A stretch of 64,000 bases of DNA from Scandinavium goeteborgense. GTDB lineage: Bacteria; Pseudomonadota; Gammaproteobacteria; Enterobacterales; Enterobacteriaceae. Shown here piece after piece: positions 28,838-37,580 of the stretch. The DNA lies in assembly GCF_003935895.2 (NCBI RefSeq), contig NZ_CP054058.1:3019177-3083176 (forward strand), written 5' to 3'. Within the stretch, counting starts at the first letter, position 1. Each line of letters begins with the position of its first letter. The notes below the pieces were generated by a model. The model did no database searches. It saw only the letters and a list, made by a program, of their open reading frames with translations, and had not been told where the DNA came from. The position numbers and the translations under genes are program-made.

Positions 28838-29677
28838 ATGAGTTTAACGATGATAAGTATTAATTTAACAACAACGAAATCACGCCTGTATCTGTGTTCT
28901 CAGACTGTCTGGTCTTTAGCGAATCAGTCAGTGCCGGTGGACCAGATTGTTGTTTGGGTTTCAAGAGAAGCTTATCTCAGTGATGAAGGTATTACTGAGG
29001 AGCCTGCGTGGGCAGAAAAAATCAGAAAAACAGGGACTTCGCTGATTTTTAAATGGGTCAAGAATACAGGCCCCTATCGCAAGCTTTTCCCTGCCCTACG
29101 TGATGCGACGGAAGATGACATCCTAATCTACGCTGATGACGATGCCATCTACAGTGAGTTGTGGACGCAAAGTTTATTGTCTGATTTTGAACGACATGAT
29201 CAAAAGTGCGTCGTTGCAGCCAGAGTTCGTGAAACGGTAAAGAAGAAAAATGACATCCTTGATACATACCGAAAATTTCCACTGATTTCTTTGCCAATTG
29301 TTGTCCAGGATAACTACATCATTACAGGTTTAGGTGGCGTAGTGCTGAAAAAATCACATATCAACCCCATGTTCCTTGATAATGAAGATTATTTAACCAT
29401 CTGCCCTCGCGCAGATGATATCTGGATAAGCAAGCTCGTCCAGCTATCAAAAACTCCACTTTATGTCTCTGCACCGACTATTAAGCACGTGCACGAGATT
29501 GAACACGAATATGGTCTATCACGCACCAATACTAGAAAGATAAGCTATTCAGTTATTCAAAAATTGCGTTCGACATTTGGTCAAAAAAAGAAAGTTAGCA
29601 CTATTTGTCAAAATGATTTGTATATCCAGGACACGAATGAGTATTTCGCATCCTGTGCTCCGGAAGGCAGTTTTTAA
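28838..29677 (+). CDS. Orphan glycosyltransferase (GT-A fold, family 2-like)
   Basis: About 279 residues. The N-terminus I-S-I-N-L-T-T-T-K-S-R-L and S-L-A-N-Q-S-V-P-V-D-Q-I-V-V-W are typical of small GT-A transferases. The metal-binding D-x-D lies in D-D-I-L-I-Y-A-D-D-D-A, and A-D-D-I-W-I-S near residue 190 is a second family mark. No membrane helix is seen, so it should act in the cytoplasm on a nucleotide sugar. The start is uncertain: ATG codons at 28808, 28838 and 28850 are in frame, and a hairpin covers 28800-28820. Base composition is clearly more AT-rich than the neighbours, and no other glycan gene is nearby, which points to acquisition. Confidence 0.72.
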   Translation: MSLTMISINLTTTKSRLYLCSQTVWSLANQSVPVDQIVVWVSREAYLSDEGITEEPAWAEKIRKTGTSLIFKWVKNTGPYRKLFPALRDATEDDILIYADDDAIYSELWTQSLLSDFERHDQKCVVAARVRETVKKKNDILDTYRKFPLISLPIVVQDNYIITGLGGVVLKKSHINPMFLDNEDYLTICPRADDIWISKLVQLSKTPLYVSAPTIKHVHEIEHEYGLSRTNTRKISYSVIQKLRSTFGQKKKVSTICQNDLYIQDTNEYFASCAPEGSF

Positions 29678-30387
29678 CCGTTATTCACAATCACAATTCC
29701 ACCGTGATCGTAGCGGTAATGGCAATGGGCATACTCAAGCGGTGTGCCGTCTTCCAGATAAATCACCTGCTCGACTTCGAGCACCGGGTCACCGGCTTCA
29801 CAGATTAAATGCTGCTGCTCCAGTTCGCCCGGTTTGATGGCGCGGACCACGCGATACGACCCCATAATCTTTAGCCCCAGTGTTTCGACATATTGAAACA
29901 CCGAGCTTTCGAGATGACCTTTATTCAGACCGGGGACCAGGTTCACCGGCATGACCGTCGCATCCAGCGACATCGGTTCGCCGTTAAGCAGACGCAGACG
30001 GACAAAATCGTATACTGGCGCATCGGCGTTAATCAGCAGCGATGACTGCTCTTTTTCATTGGGAAAACGCAGGTCGAACCGGACCACCTGGCTGCTGACC
30101 GTCCCCAGATGCTCCCAGGTTTTGGTTGCGCCAAAATAGTCGCTGCCGGGCAAATCCCACTGCGAAAGCTGGAGGAAATTCTTACGCACAAAAGTGCCTT
30201 GCCCCTGGCGCGTGTAAATCAGCCCTTCGACAATCAACTGGCGAATCGCCTGCTGAATGGTCATCCGGCTGGTCTGAAATTCCGCCGCCAGTGCAAACTG
30301 ATCGGGCAACGGCGAGCTGGCGGGATACCGCTGACTGATAATCCGCTTCTTAATTTCCCGCGCGATAGTGAGGTACTTTGCCGCCAT
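29674..30387 (-). CDS. GntR-family (HutC/UTRA) regulator of the beta-glucoside operon
   Basis: A 237-residue repressor. The winged helix-turn-helix at residues 1-70 ends in I-Y-T-R-Q-G-Q-G-T-F-V, the HutC-subfamily signature, and is followed by a UTRA ligand domain. I chose ATG 30387, 5 bases after AGGAAGGG, over GTG 30393. It is the last gene of the GH1-EIIC-gntR operon, 11 bp after EIIC, so it likely autoregulates through the twin palindromes at 33189-33221, with a phosphorylated sugar as inducer. Its stop overlaps the convergent glycosyltransferase stop by 4 bp. Confidence 0.87.
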   Translation of the reverse strand: MAAKYLTIAREIKKRIISQRYPASSPLPDQFALAAEFQTSRMTIQQAIRQLIVEGLIYTRQGQGTFVRKNFLQLSQWDLPGSDYFGATKTWEHLGTVSSQVVRFDLRFPNEKEQSSLLINADAPVYDFVRLRLLNGEPMSLDATVMPVNLVPGLNKGHLESSVFQYVETLGLKIMGSYRVVRAIKPGELEQQHLICEAGDPVLEVEQVIYLEDGTPLEYAHCHYRYDHGGIVIVNNG

Positions 30388-30398
30388 TGCCACCCTTC

Positions 30399-31718
30399 CT
30401 AGTCCGTTATCCCATTGTTTCTTAAGGCCACTTTCTCAGCAATCTTGAGGAAAGGCAGGTAGAAGAATACACCAAAGACAATGATTATCAACTGAACCAC
30501 GACTGCCCTCCAGTCCCCTGCTGTCGCCAGCCAGGCGCTGAGTATCGGTGGCGTTGTCCAGGGGATCATCACCACGCAGCGCGACATTAATCCGAGCGTG
30601 GTACAGACCCAGGCAAAGAAAATACCGATGGCGGGCAGCAGAACAAACGGGATCATCAGCGGTACGTTGAATACGATCGGCAGACCAAAAATCACCGGCT
30701 CGTTGATATTAAACAGACCCGGCGTTATCGCCAGTCGTGCTACCTGTTTGGACGCTTTCTGTCGCGAGAAAAGGAAGATGGCAATCAGCAGTGAAATCGT
30801 GCTGCCGGTGCCGCCCACCATGCCGAAGGTCGGCACGAAAATGTTATTGATGATATGCGGGATTGGCTGCCCTGCGGCGTAAGCCAACATGTTCTCGTTG
30901 GTGTTAATCAGCAGGAATGGCTCCAGCACCACGCTGTTCACCACCGACTGGTGAATCCCCAGCGTGAACAGGAAGTTACCAAAACTGTAGATAAAAAGAG
31001 TGCCCGGCAGACTGGTGTTGATCAACCGCAGCGGCTGCTGAATCAGCATCGTTATCAGATGTATCAGGTCAGTGTGCAGCAGATTGCTCAGCAGCGCCGC
31101 GAATACCGCGAACAGTGACAGAGTGATTATCGTCGGCAGCAGCGATGAAAACGACTGACTTACCGCAGGCGGTACGTTGTCACCGAGATTGATTTCCAGC
31201 CGCTTAAACTGCGCAATGCGGATAAACACTTCCGTTGACAGCAGGCCGATAATCACCCCAGCAAAGATACCGGTGGAACCGATGTTGGCGAAGGTCAAAA
31301 TCGACGTCAGACTCACCGCCACTTTGCCACCCACCGGCACCATATCGACCTGCATCGGCATCATAATAATGAAGCTGCACAAGGCGATGACGACGGCCGA
31401 AACCGGGTTACCAAAGTTTTTGTTACGCGCCAACGACCACGCAATCATTGGCGCGATGAGGAGCGCGGCAATGTTGAGCGTGCCGTTGATAATCGCCTCC
31501 CCCCAGACCTTAAAGCGCACTAACGTCTCGCCTTCAAAAATCCACGGGAACACCACGTTGTTCACCAGCACAGCAAGCCCTGCCAGAATAAATATGGGCA
31601 TGACACCGGCAAACGCGTCGCGCAACGAACGCAGGTGAACCTGGTTCGCGATACGCGCCGAAAACTCCACGAAGCGATCGGTAAAAGACTGCATATTGGA
31701 TGTAACGTTATCAGACAT
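30399..31718 (-). CDS. PTS EIIC permease, cellobiose/lactose family
   Basis: A 439-residue inner-membrane protein with about ten hydrophobic segments, corresponding to the ChbC/CelB-type EIIC. Family marks include G-N-F-L-F-T-L-G-I-H, T-F-G-M-V-G-G-T-G-S-T-I and N-I-N-E-P-V-I-F-G-L-P-I-V. No EIIA or EIIB domain is fused to it or encoded nearby, so phosphate must come from subunits encoded elsewhere, such as ChbA/ChbB. I chose ATG 31718, after AGGTCTC. It lies between the 6-phospho-beta-glucosidase and its regulator, so a beta-glucoside is the likely substrate. Confidence 0.87.
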   Translation of the reverse strand: MSDNVTSNMQSFTDRFVEFSARIANQVHLRSLRDAFAGVMPIFILAGLAVLVNNVVFPWIFEGETLVRFKVWGEAIINGTLNIAALLIAPMIAWSLARNKNFGNPVSAVVIALCSFIIMMPMQVDMVPVGGKVAVSLTSILTFANIGSTGIFAGVIIGLLSTEVFIRIAQFKRLEINLGDNVPPAVSQSFSSLLPTIITLSLFAVFAALLSNLLHTDLIHLITMLIQQPLRLINTSLPGTLFIYSFGNFLFTLGIHQSVVNSVVLEPFLLINTNENMLAYAAGQPIPHIINNIFVPTFGMVGGTGSTISLLIAIFLFSRQKASKQVARLAITPGLFNINEPVIFGLPIVFNVPLMIPFVLLPAIGIFFAWVCTTLGLMSRCVVMIPWTTPPILSAWLATAGDWRAVVVQLIIIVFGVFFYLPFLKIAEKVALRNNGITD

Positions 31719-31797
31719 GTGCAGAGACCTTTTCTTCACTCACTCGTATCCCCGCCAACTTTCGCGCTGACGGGGAGAAACCCGGCTGGCCCGGAGA

Positions 31798-33171
31798 TTA
31801 CATCTCGTCGCCGTTGCTGCGGATCGCCTGTTTCAACCATGCGTAGCTTTTCTTCGGCACGCGTTTCAAGTCTTTCAGATCGTGGTTATCGCGGTTGACG
31901 TACACCACGCCGTAGCGTTTACGCATATCGCCCTGCGAGCTCAGAATATCGATCAGCCCCCAGCCGAGATAACCGATCACTTCTGCGCCATCCTCAAAAA
32001 TCGCCTCTTTCATGGCGTTGATATGGTCGCGGTGATAGGCAATGCGGTAGTCATCCTCAACAGGGTTGACGCCATCCCACGATTCGATAACGCCAATGCC
32101 ATTTTCAATCGGGAACACCGGCAGCCGCCAGTCGTTGTAATAACGGGTGATAATGCTGCGGAAGCCGAGCGGGTCGATTTGCCAGTTCCATTCGGTGGCT
32201 TTCAGATACGGGTTATTTTTATCGCCGTATTTCAGGTAATAGTTAACCTCGGTGCCTTCCGGAATCGGATCGGTATCCAGCGTGCGGCTGGCGTAATAGC
32301 TGAACGCCATATAGTCATTTTTGTTGCGGGCAATCAGCGCTAAATCCTCTTCGCGATAGATATCGTTGAAGCCTTCGCGCTTCACTACCGCCATCACTTC
32401 CGGGCTATAACCTTCGCCTGCGTATACGCGCAGCAGGTTCTGGTTGAGGAATTCGTCATACTGCTGCGCACAGAAAATGTCGCGCGGTTTGCAGGTCGCC
32501 GGATAGATAAGCTGGTGCGCCAGCATGCCGCCCATCAGTTTGCCGGGCTTGGTTTCGTGCAGATACTGCGTCAGCTGCACGTGCGCCACCATGGTGTGAT
32601 GTTGAATTTCGTACAGCTCGCGCAGGGTTTCTTCTCCGCGCAGATAGCCCGAAATGCGGAACGCGATCGGCATGTGGAAAATGTTCTGCTCATTGAAGGT
32701 CAACCAGTACTTCACCTTGTCGCCGTAGCAGTCGATCATCTTTTGCCCGTAGCGCACGAAGGCATCCATCACGCGGCGGTCGTTAAAACCGTTGTACTCT
32801 TCGGCCAGCGCCAGCGGCATGTCGAAGTGATAGAGGCAAATCATCGGCTCGATGCCGCGGGCAATCAGGCCATCGATGAAACGGTGATAGAATGCGATCC
32901 CTTCTTCGTTGAACGCGCCGTCACCGGTCGGGCATACGCGGCTCCAGGCAATCTGGAAACGGTAGCAGTTCATACCCAAATCCTGCATTAAATCAAAATC
33001 TTCCTCGAAGCGATGATACGAATCGGTCGCGACCTTCCAGTCGGACGCAAATTCGCTCGGCTCACGAATGTCATACACCGATTTCCCTTTTCCGCCCTCG
33101 TTCCATGCCCCTTCGGTCTGCATGCTGGAAACCGAGTTACCCCACAAAAAATCCTTCGGCAGTTTCTTCAT
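31798..33171 (-). CDS. 6-phospho-beta-glucosidase, glycoside hydrolase family 1
   Basis: A 457-residue cytoplasmic enzyme. The start F-L-W-G-N-S-V-S-S-M-Q-T-E-G is the GH1 entry motif. The acid/base glutamate lies in W-L-T-F-N-E-Q-N and the nucleophile in F-P-I-E-N-G-I-G (usual form I/V-T-E-N-G). It hydrolyses the phosphorylated disaccharide delivered by the PTS to glucose 6-phosphate and an aglycone or sugar. It is the first gene of a three-gene operon; GGAGAG precedes the ATG and twin palindromic operators sit 18-50 bp upstream. Confidence 0.9.
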   Translation of the reverse strand: MKKLPKDFLWGNSVSSMQTEGAWNEGGKGKSVYDIREPSEFASDWKVATDSYHRFEEDFDLMQDLGMNCYRFQIAWSRVCPTGDGAFNEEGIAFYHRFIDGLIARGIEPMICLYHFDMPLALAEEYNGFNDRRVMDAFVRYGQKMIDCYGDKVKYWLTFNEQNIFHMPIAFRISGYLRGEETLRELYEIQHHTMVAHVQLTQYLHETKPGKLMGGMLAHQLIYPATCKPRDIFCAQQYDEFLNQNLLRVYAGEGYSPEVMAVVKREGFNDIYREEDLALIARNKNDYMAFSYYASRTLDTDPIPEGTEVNYYLKYGDKNNPYLKATEWNWQIDPLGFRSIITRYYNDWRLPVFPIENGIGVIESWDGVNPVEDDYRIAYHRDHINAMKEAIFEDGAEVIGYLGWGLIDILSSQGDMRKRYGVVYVNRDNHDLKDLKRVPKKSYAWLKQAIRSNGDEM

Positions 33172-33188
33172 TGTCGCTCTCCGCTTAT

Positions 33189-33221
33189 ATGACTAGTCAT
33201 TTAAATTTCATGACTAGTCAT
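33189..33221. promoter_or_regulatory. Twin palindromic operators for the GH1-EIIC-gntR operon
   Basis: Two identical perfect palindromes, ATGACTAGTCAT, occupy 33189-33200 and 33210-33221. Their centres are 21 bp apart, two helical turns, so two dimers would bind the same face. The flanks (TAT/ATA) extend the symmetry. Size and position fit the GntR regulator encoded in the operon. Confidence 0.8.
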
Positions 33222-33290
33222 ATAGATCCAAATGACAAATCAGGCAAAAGGCTTGTGTTGTTTTTGTGAGCAGATTCGAAAAGAAGGCAC

Positions 33291-33314
33291 AAAAAAGGTG
33301 GGCCGAAGCCCACC
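33291..33314 (-). terminator. Rho-independent terminator of the aldo/keto reductase gene
   Basis: Stem GGTGGGC-CGAA-GCCCACC followed on the minus strand by six T residues, 20 bp after the stop. Confidence 0.9.
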
Positions 33315-33333
33315 CTGTATGAGGAAACTAAGA

Positions 33334-34371
33334 TCAGCCTTTCAGCTGATTACGACGGAATTCGCCCTGACGCTCCAGCATCCAGCCCGGATATTCACGC
33401 GGCAGCGCGCTGACCGCATCCAGCTGTTTCAGCTCGTCGTCCGTCAGACGGATATCAGTCGCCGCAATGTTATCCGCCAGCTGATCCGGGCGTTTAGCCC
33501 CGATGATCACGCTGCTGACCACCGGCTGATGCAGCAGCCACGCCAGGGCAATCTGCGCCACCGACACGCCTTTGCTCTCAGCGATGTTGCGCATGACGTC
33601 GATGCAATCGAAGCCGCGCTCTTTATCTACCGGCGGGAAGTCAAATTCCAGGCGGCGTCCGCCCGCTTCGTTTTTTCCGTCACGACCGTATTTACCGCTG
33701 AGGAACCCCCCCGCCAACGGACTCCAGACCATCAGCCCAACGCCTTCACTTTGCATCATCGGCACCAGTTCGCGTTCGAGGTCGCGCCCGGCAATCGTGT
33801 AATACGCCTGCAGTGAAGCAAAACGCGACAGACCCAGACGTTCGGAAATGCCCAGCGCCTTCATGATTTGCCACGCCGACCAGTTGGACACCCCGATGTA
33901 GCGCACATGACCGTGTTGCACGAGATTGTCCAGCGCGTACAGCGTCTCTTCTATTGGCGTGGCCGGGTCGAAGCCGTGCAGTTGAAACAGGTCGATATGA
34001 TCGAGCTGCATCCGGCGCAGGCTCTCTTTAACGCTGTTGATGATGTGATAGCGTGAGCTACCGCGCGAGTTCACCCCCGCGGTGCCGGTTTCGCCAAACG
34101 CTTTGGTCGCCACCACCACGTTTTCACGCGGCACTTTGAGGTTTTTCAGCGCCTGGCCGGTGATTTCTTCCGAGCGTCCTTCCGAATACACGTTGGCGGT
34201 ATCGATAAAGTTGATGCCCGCATCCAGCGCACTGCCCACCAGCCGCTCGGCGTCCGCCTGCTGCAGTTGGCCAATTTTGCCCCACATGCCGCCTTCGCCG
34301 CCGAACGTCATGGTGCCCAGGCACAGCTCGGACACAAACAGACCGGTATTGCCTAATTTCTGGTAACGCAT
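33334..34371 (-). CDS. Aldo/keto reductase
   Basis: A 345-residue NADPH-dependent oxidoreductase of the AKR superfamily (TIM barrel). The catalytic tetrad is visible: Asp and Tyr in F-I-D-T-A-N-V-Y, Lys in V-V-A-T-K, and His in F-Q-L-H-G-F-D. The C-terminal cofactor motif is S-S-V-I-I-G-A-K-R-P-D-Q-L. A strong GAGGAG ribosome binding site precedes the ATG. It stands alone between the beta-glucoside operon and the efflux operon. The physiological substrate cannot be deduced. It is absent at this place in E. coli. Confidence 0.87.
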   Translation of the reverse strand: MRYQKLGNTGLFVSELCLGTMTFGGEGGMWGKIGQLQQADAERLVGSALDAGINFIDTANVYSEGRSEEITGQALKNLKVPRENVVVATKAFGETGTAGVNSRGSSRYHIINSVKESLRRMQLDHIDLFQLHGFDPATPIEETLYALDNLVQHGHVRYIGVSNWSAWQIMKALGISERLGLSRFASLQAYYTIAGRDLERELVPMMQSEGVGLMVWSPLAGGFLSGKYGRDGKNEAGGRRLEFDFPPVDKERGFDCIDVMRNIAESKGVSVAQIALAWLLHQPVVSSVIIGAKRPDQLADNIAATDIRLTDDELKQLDAVSALPREYPGWMLERQGEFRRNQLKG

Positions 34372-34479
34372 AACTTTCTCCTCAGGGGATGTCGTTGGTG
34401 TGTGTCATACAGTTATAACCACACGCCTGCGTTTGCGAATGGGGCGTTCCTGCCCGTTTCTTGCCCAATTCTCTGAACC

Positions 34480-36006
34480 TCATCCGCGAGGTGCATCGCC
34501 GAATACCGAATAATCTGGCAGATGCACGTCCTGATAAGTTTCCCAGCCACCGCCCAGGGCTTTATACAGCGCGACTAAATCGATGCGACTTTGCACCTGC
34601 GCCTGAGCGTGCTGCTGCTCCGCCTGCGACAGCTGTCGCTGCGCATCCAGCACATCGATGAACGTGGCAAGACCCTGTTTGTAACTGTCACTGGCGAGGT
34701 CAAAAGCACTTTGTAACGCGTCAATCGTGCGCTGCAATGCCTGTTCCTGTTTCTGGTCGCTGCGATAGCTCACCAGTGAATTTTCCACGTCGCCGAGCGC
34801 CGTCAGCACGGTTTGCCGATACTGAAGCACCTGCGCCCCCTGCTGCGCCCGCGCCAGTTTGACGCTGGAGACCAGCCGTCCGCCCTGGAAAATGGGAATC
34901 GAAATCTGCGGGCCGACGCTGTAGAAATGGCTGCTCCAGTCGGTGAGCCAGTTGGTTTCGGTATTACGCAAACCAAACTGGCCGTTCAGCGTCAGGCTGG
35001 GGAACAGTTCGGCCACAGAAACGCCGATTTGCGCCGTGGCCGCATGTAAATTGGCTTCAGCTTCGCGCACGTCCGGCCGACGACGCGCCAGGGTCGACGG
35101 GATGCCCGTTTGCACCACATCAGGTAAGTTCGGCAGCGGCTGCGGGGTGCGCAATTCGCCATCCAGCGCGCCCGGCGGTTTGCCGAGCAGAATTGCCAAC
35201 GCGTTCATCGCCTGTCGTTCCTGCGCCTCATACTGCGGAAGCTGCGCGTCGAGATTTGCCAGCTGTGCGCGGGCATTTTCGACGTCCATTTGCGGAGATA
35301 ACCCGCCCTTCTGTCGGCTTTGCGTCAGCTCCAGGGTTTCCTGGGCGCTGGCTATCTGCGTATTCATGGTCGCCATGATGCTTTGGGTGCCACGCAGCTG
35401 AAGCCAGGCGCGGGCAACTTCCGCCTCCAGCGACACCAGCGCATCGTTACGCTGTTCAATCGCCGCCTGCTGTTGCGCTTTCGCCGCTTCGACCTGACGT
35501 CGCACTTTGCCCCACAAATCGAGTTCCCACTGCGCGTCAAAGCTGCCCTGATACAGGTGAATCGGCTCGGTCAGCGGCTGTAACGCGCCTTTCAAATCCG
35601 GGTCAACGTTATCTATCTGGTTATAGACGCCCTGCGAATTCAGTTCACCTTCAACGCCCAACTGCTGGCGCGTGGCCTGCAAACTCCCGTTCACCGACGG
35701 GAAAAACGCGCCATTGGCCTGGTTGAGCTGTTCGCGCGCCCCGGCGATACGCAGCGCGGTTTGTTGTAGCGAGAGATTGCCGATGATTGCCCGCTCAATC
35801 AGGCTGTCCAGTTCGGCCGAATTGAAGGTCGTCCACCAGCGGGTGTTCACCGCCTGGGTCGCGGTTTTCGAGGCCGCCGCATTGTCTGCAGGATCATTCC
35901 AGTGCGTCGGCGTTTTCGGCTGCGGTGACTGATAATCCGGCCCGACGGAACAGCCCGCCAGCAGTAATGCGAACCCGGACAGGGCAAAAGATAGGCTTTT
36001 GTACAT
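34480..36006 (-). CDS. Outer-membrane efflux lipoprotein (NodT/OprM family)
   Basis: A 508-residue TolC-like channel protein. The lipobox L-L-A-G-C is at residues 15-19, followed by S-V-G-P-D-Y-x-x-P, the classical NodT-family start. Two long helical repeats (about 60-270 and 270-480) form the periplasmic tunnel. It sits 2 bp downstream of the emrB-like gene, giving a complete tripartite pump in one operon, unlike E. coli emrAB, which uses the unlinked TolC. Confidence 0.88.
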   Translation of the reverse strand: MYKSLSFALSGFALLLAGCSVGPDYQSPQPKTPTHWNDPADNAAASKTATQAVNTRWWTTFNSAELDSLIERAIIGNLSLQQTALRIAGAREQLNQANGAFFPSVNGSLQATRQQLGVEGELNSQGVYNQIDNVDPDLKGALQPLTEPIHLYQGSFDAQWELDLWGKVRRQVEAAKAQQQAAIEQRNDALVSLEAEVARAWLQLRGTQSIMATMNTQIASAQETLELTQSRQKGGLSPQMDVENARAQLANLDAQLPQYEAQERQAMNALAILLGKPPGALDGELRTPQPLPNLPDVVQTGIPSTLARRRPDVREAEANLHAATAQIGVSVAELFPSLTLNGQFGLRNTETNWLTDWSSHFYSVGPQISIPIFQGGRLVSSVKLARAQQGAQVLQYRQTVLTALGDVENSLVSYRSDQKQEQALQRTIDALQSAFDLASDSYKQGLATFIDVLDAQRQLSQAEQQHAQAQVQSRIDLVALYKALGGGWETYQDVHLPDYSVFGDAPRG

Positions 36007-36008
36007 CG

Positions 36009-37580
36009 TTAGTGTGCTCCTGCGCTGCCTTCGCTTTTAATAGGCGAAAGCAGTAAACAGAACGGGATCAGGCATAGCGCCACCACGCTCAAAATAGTAA
36101 AGACATCGACATAGGCCAGGAATCGGGACTGAGCGATGAGCTGCTTGTACATTTGTCCTCCGGCCAGACTCAGGGGGTCACCCACCTGAGTGGTGAAGTT
36201 GCGGATAGCCTCCGCCACCTCTTTTAGCGTCAACTGGAAAGATTCGTTAAACGGCGAGGCGTTATAGGCCAGATAGGCACTGTGTGTTTGCGCGCGCTCG
36301 GTGATAGCCGCGGTAGAAAGCGAGATCCCCACCGAACCCGCCACGTTACGGAACATGGTAAACAGCGCAGACGCATCTGCATTCAGACGACGCGGGATCG
36401 AGATAAACGCGATGGTGGTCAGGGGCACAAACAGGAAACCGAGACCCAACGACTGCGCGCAGCGGAACAGCATCAGCGTTTCAAAATCGATGGAAGGCGT
36501 GAGGTTTCGTGACCAGAAAAAAGAACCCGCCAGTAAGGTAAAACCAAAAGCGATGATCCAGCGAGTTTGCACAATCGGCATCAGCTTGAGCACCAGCGGA
36601 ATGGTGAGCACGATAAGCACCGCCCCCGGCGACATCACCAGCCCCGACCAGGTGGCGGTGTAGCCTAAATCCTGCTGAGCAAGCTGAGGGATCACCACCG
36701 AACTGCCGTAAAGGATCATCGCCATCCCCGCCATCAGCAGGCAGGAAATTGCAAAGTTACGATCCGCCATACAGCGTAAATCCACCACCGGTTTGCGGGC
36801 GTAAAGCAGCCAGTAAATTGCCCCGACGATGCCAATCAGCGTCAGCACCGCAAAAGTGATAATAAAGTTCGAGTGGAACCAGTCGTCGTCTTCACCTCTG
36901 TCGAGCATCACCTGCAAACAGCCCAGCCCCAGCGCAATAAGTCCGATTCCGGTCCAGTCGATGCTGGCTTTACCTTCGGCTTTTTTCTCCCACGGCGGGT
37001 CTTCAAGCAACTGATACACCGCCAGCACCGTCAAAATCCCGACCGGGATATTGATAAAGAACACCCAGCGCCAGGAGTAGCTGTCGGTTATCCAGCCGCC
37101 GAGGGTGGGGCCCATCACTGGGGCGACAATAATCGCTATCGACGACAGGCCGAACGCCTTGCCGCGGTCTTCCGGTTTGAAATAATCAAGCAGCACCGAC
37201 TGCTGCGTAGGCTGTAAGCCGCCGCCGAAGAATCCCTGCATCACGCGAAAGAGAATGATTTGCCACAGCTCGGTGGCGATGCCACACAGAAACGAACAGA
37301 TGGTGAACATCACGATGCAGATCATGAAGAACTGTTTGCGTCCGAGAAGGCGGCTTAAGAAGGCTGAAATCGGCAGCACGATACCGTTCGCCACCAGATA
37401 ACTGGTTAACACCCACGTGGATTCGTCGTAGCTGGCCGACAGTGACCCGGCGACGTGGGGCAACGCCACGTTGACGATGGTGGTGTCGAGAATCTCCATA
37501 AACACCGCGAGGGTGACGACGATCGCCACCGCCCACGGATTGCTGGCCGGCCGCCAGTTGTCATGGCTGCTGTCCGTCAT
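36009..37580 (-). CDS. EmrB-like MFS multidrug efflux transporter (DHA2 family)
   Basis: A 523-residue protein with 14 predicted membrane helices. Helix 1 contains L-D-T-T-I-V-N-V-A-L-P-H, and the later R-x-x-Q-G-F-F-G-G-G and G-P-x-L-G-G-W-I-T-D-S-Y-S-W-R-W-x-F-F-I-N-x-P marks are diagnostic of EmrB. It exports hydrophobic or amphipathic compounds with proton uptake. Its ATG overlaps the emrA-like stop (ATGA), so the two are coupled. Confidence 0.9.
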   Translation of the reverse strand: MTDSSHDNWRPASNPWAVAIVVTLAVFMEILDTTIVNVALPHVAGSLSASYDESTWVLTSYLVANGIVLPISAFLSRLLGRKQFFMICIVMFTICSFLCGIATELWQIILFRVMQGFFGGGLQPTQQSVLLDYFKPEDRGKAFGLSSIAIIVAPVMGPTLGGWITDSYSWRWVFFINIPVGILTVLAVYQLLEDPPWEKKAEGKASIDWTGIGLIALGLGCLQVMLDRGEDDDWFHSNFIITFAVLTLIGIVGAIYWLLYARKPVVDLRCMADRNFAISCLLMAGMAMILYGSSVVIPQLAQQDLGYTATWSGLVMSPGAVLIVLTIPLVLKLMPIVQTRWIIAFGFTLLAGSFFWSRNLTPSIDFETLMLFRCAQSLGLGFLFVPLTTIAFISIPRRLNADASALFTMFRNVAGSVGISLSTAAITERAQTHSAYLAYNASPFNESFQLTLKEVAEAIRNFTTQVGDPLSLAGGQMYKQLIAQSRFLAYVDVFTILSVVALCLIPFCLLLSPIKSEGSAGAH

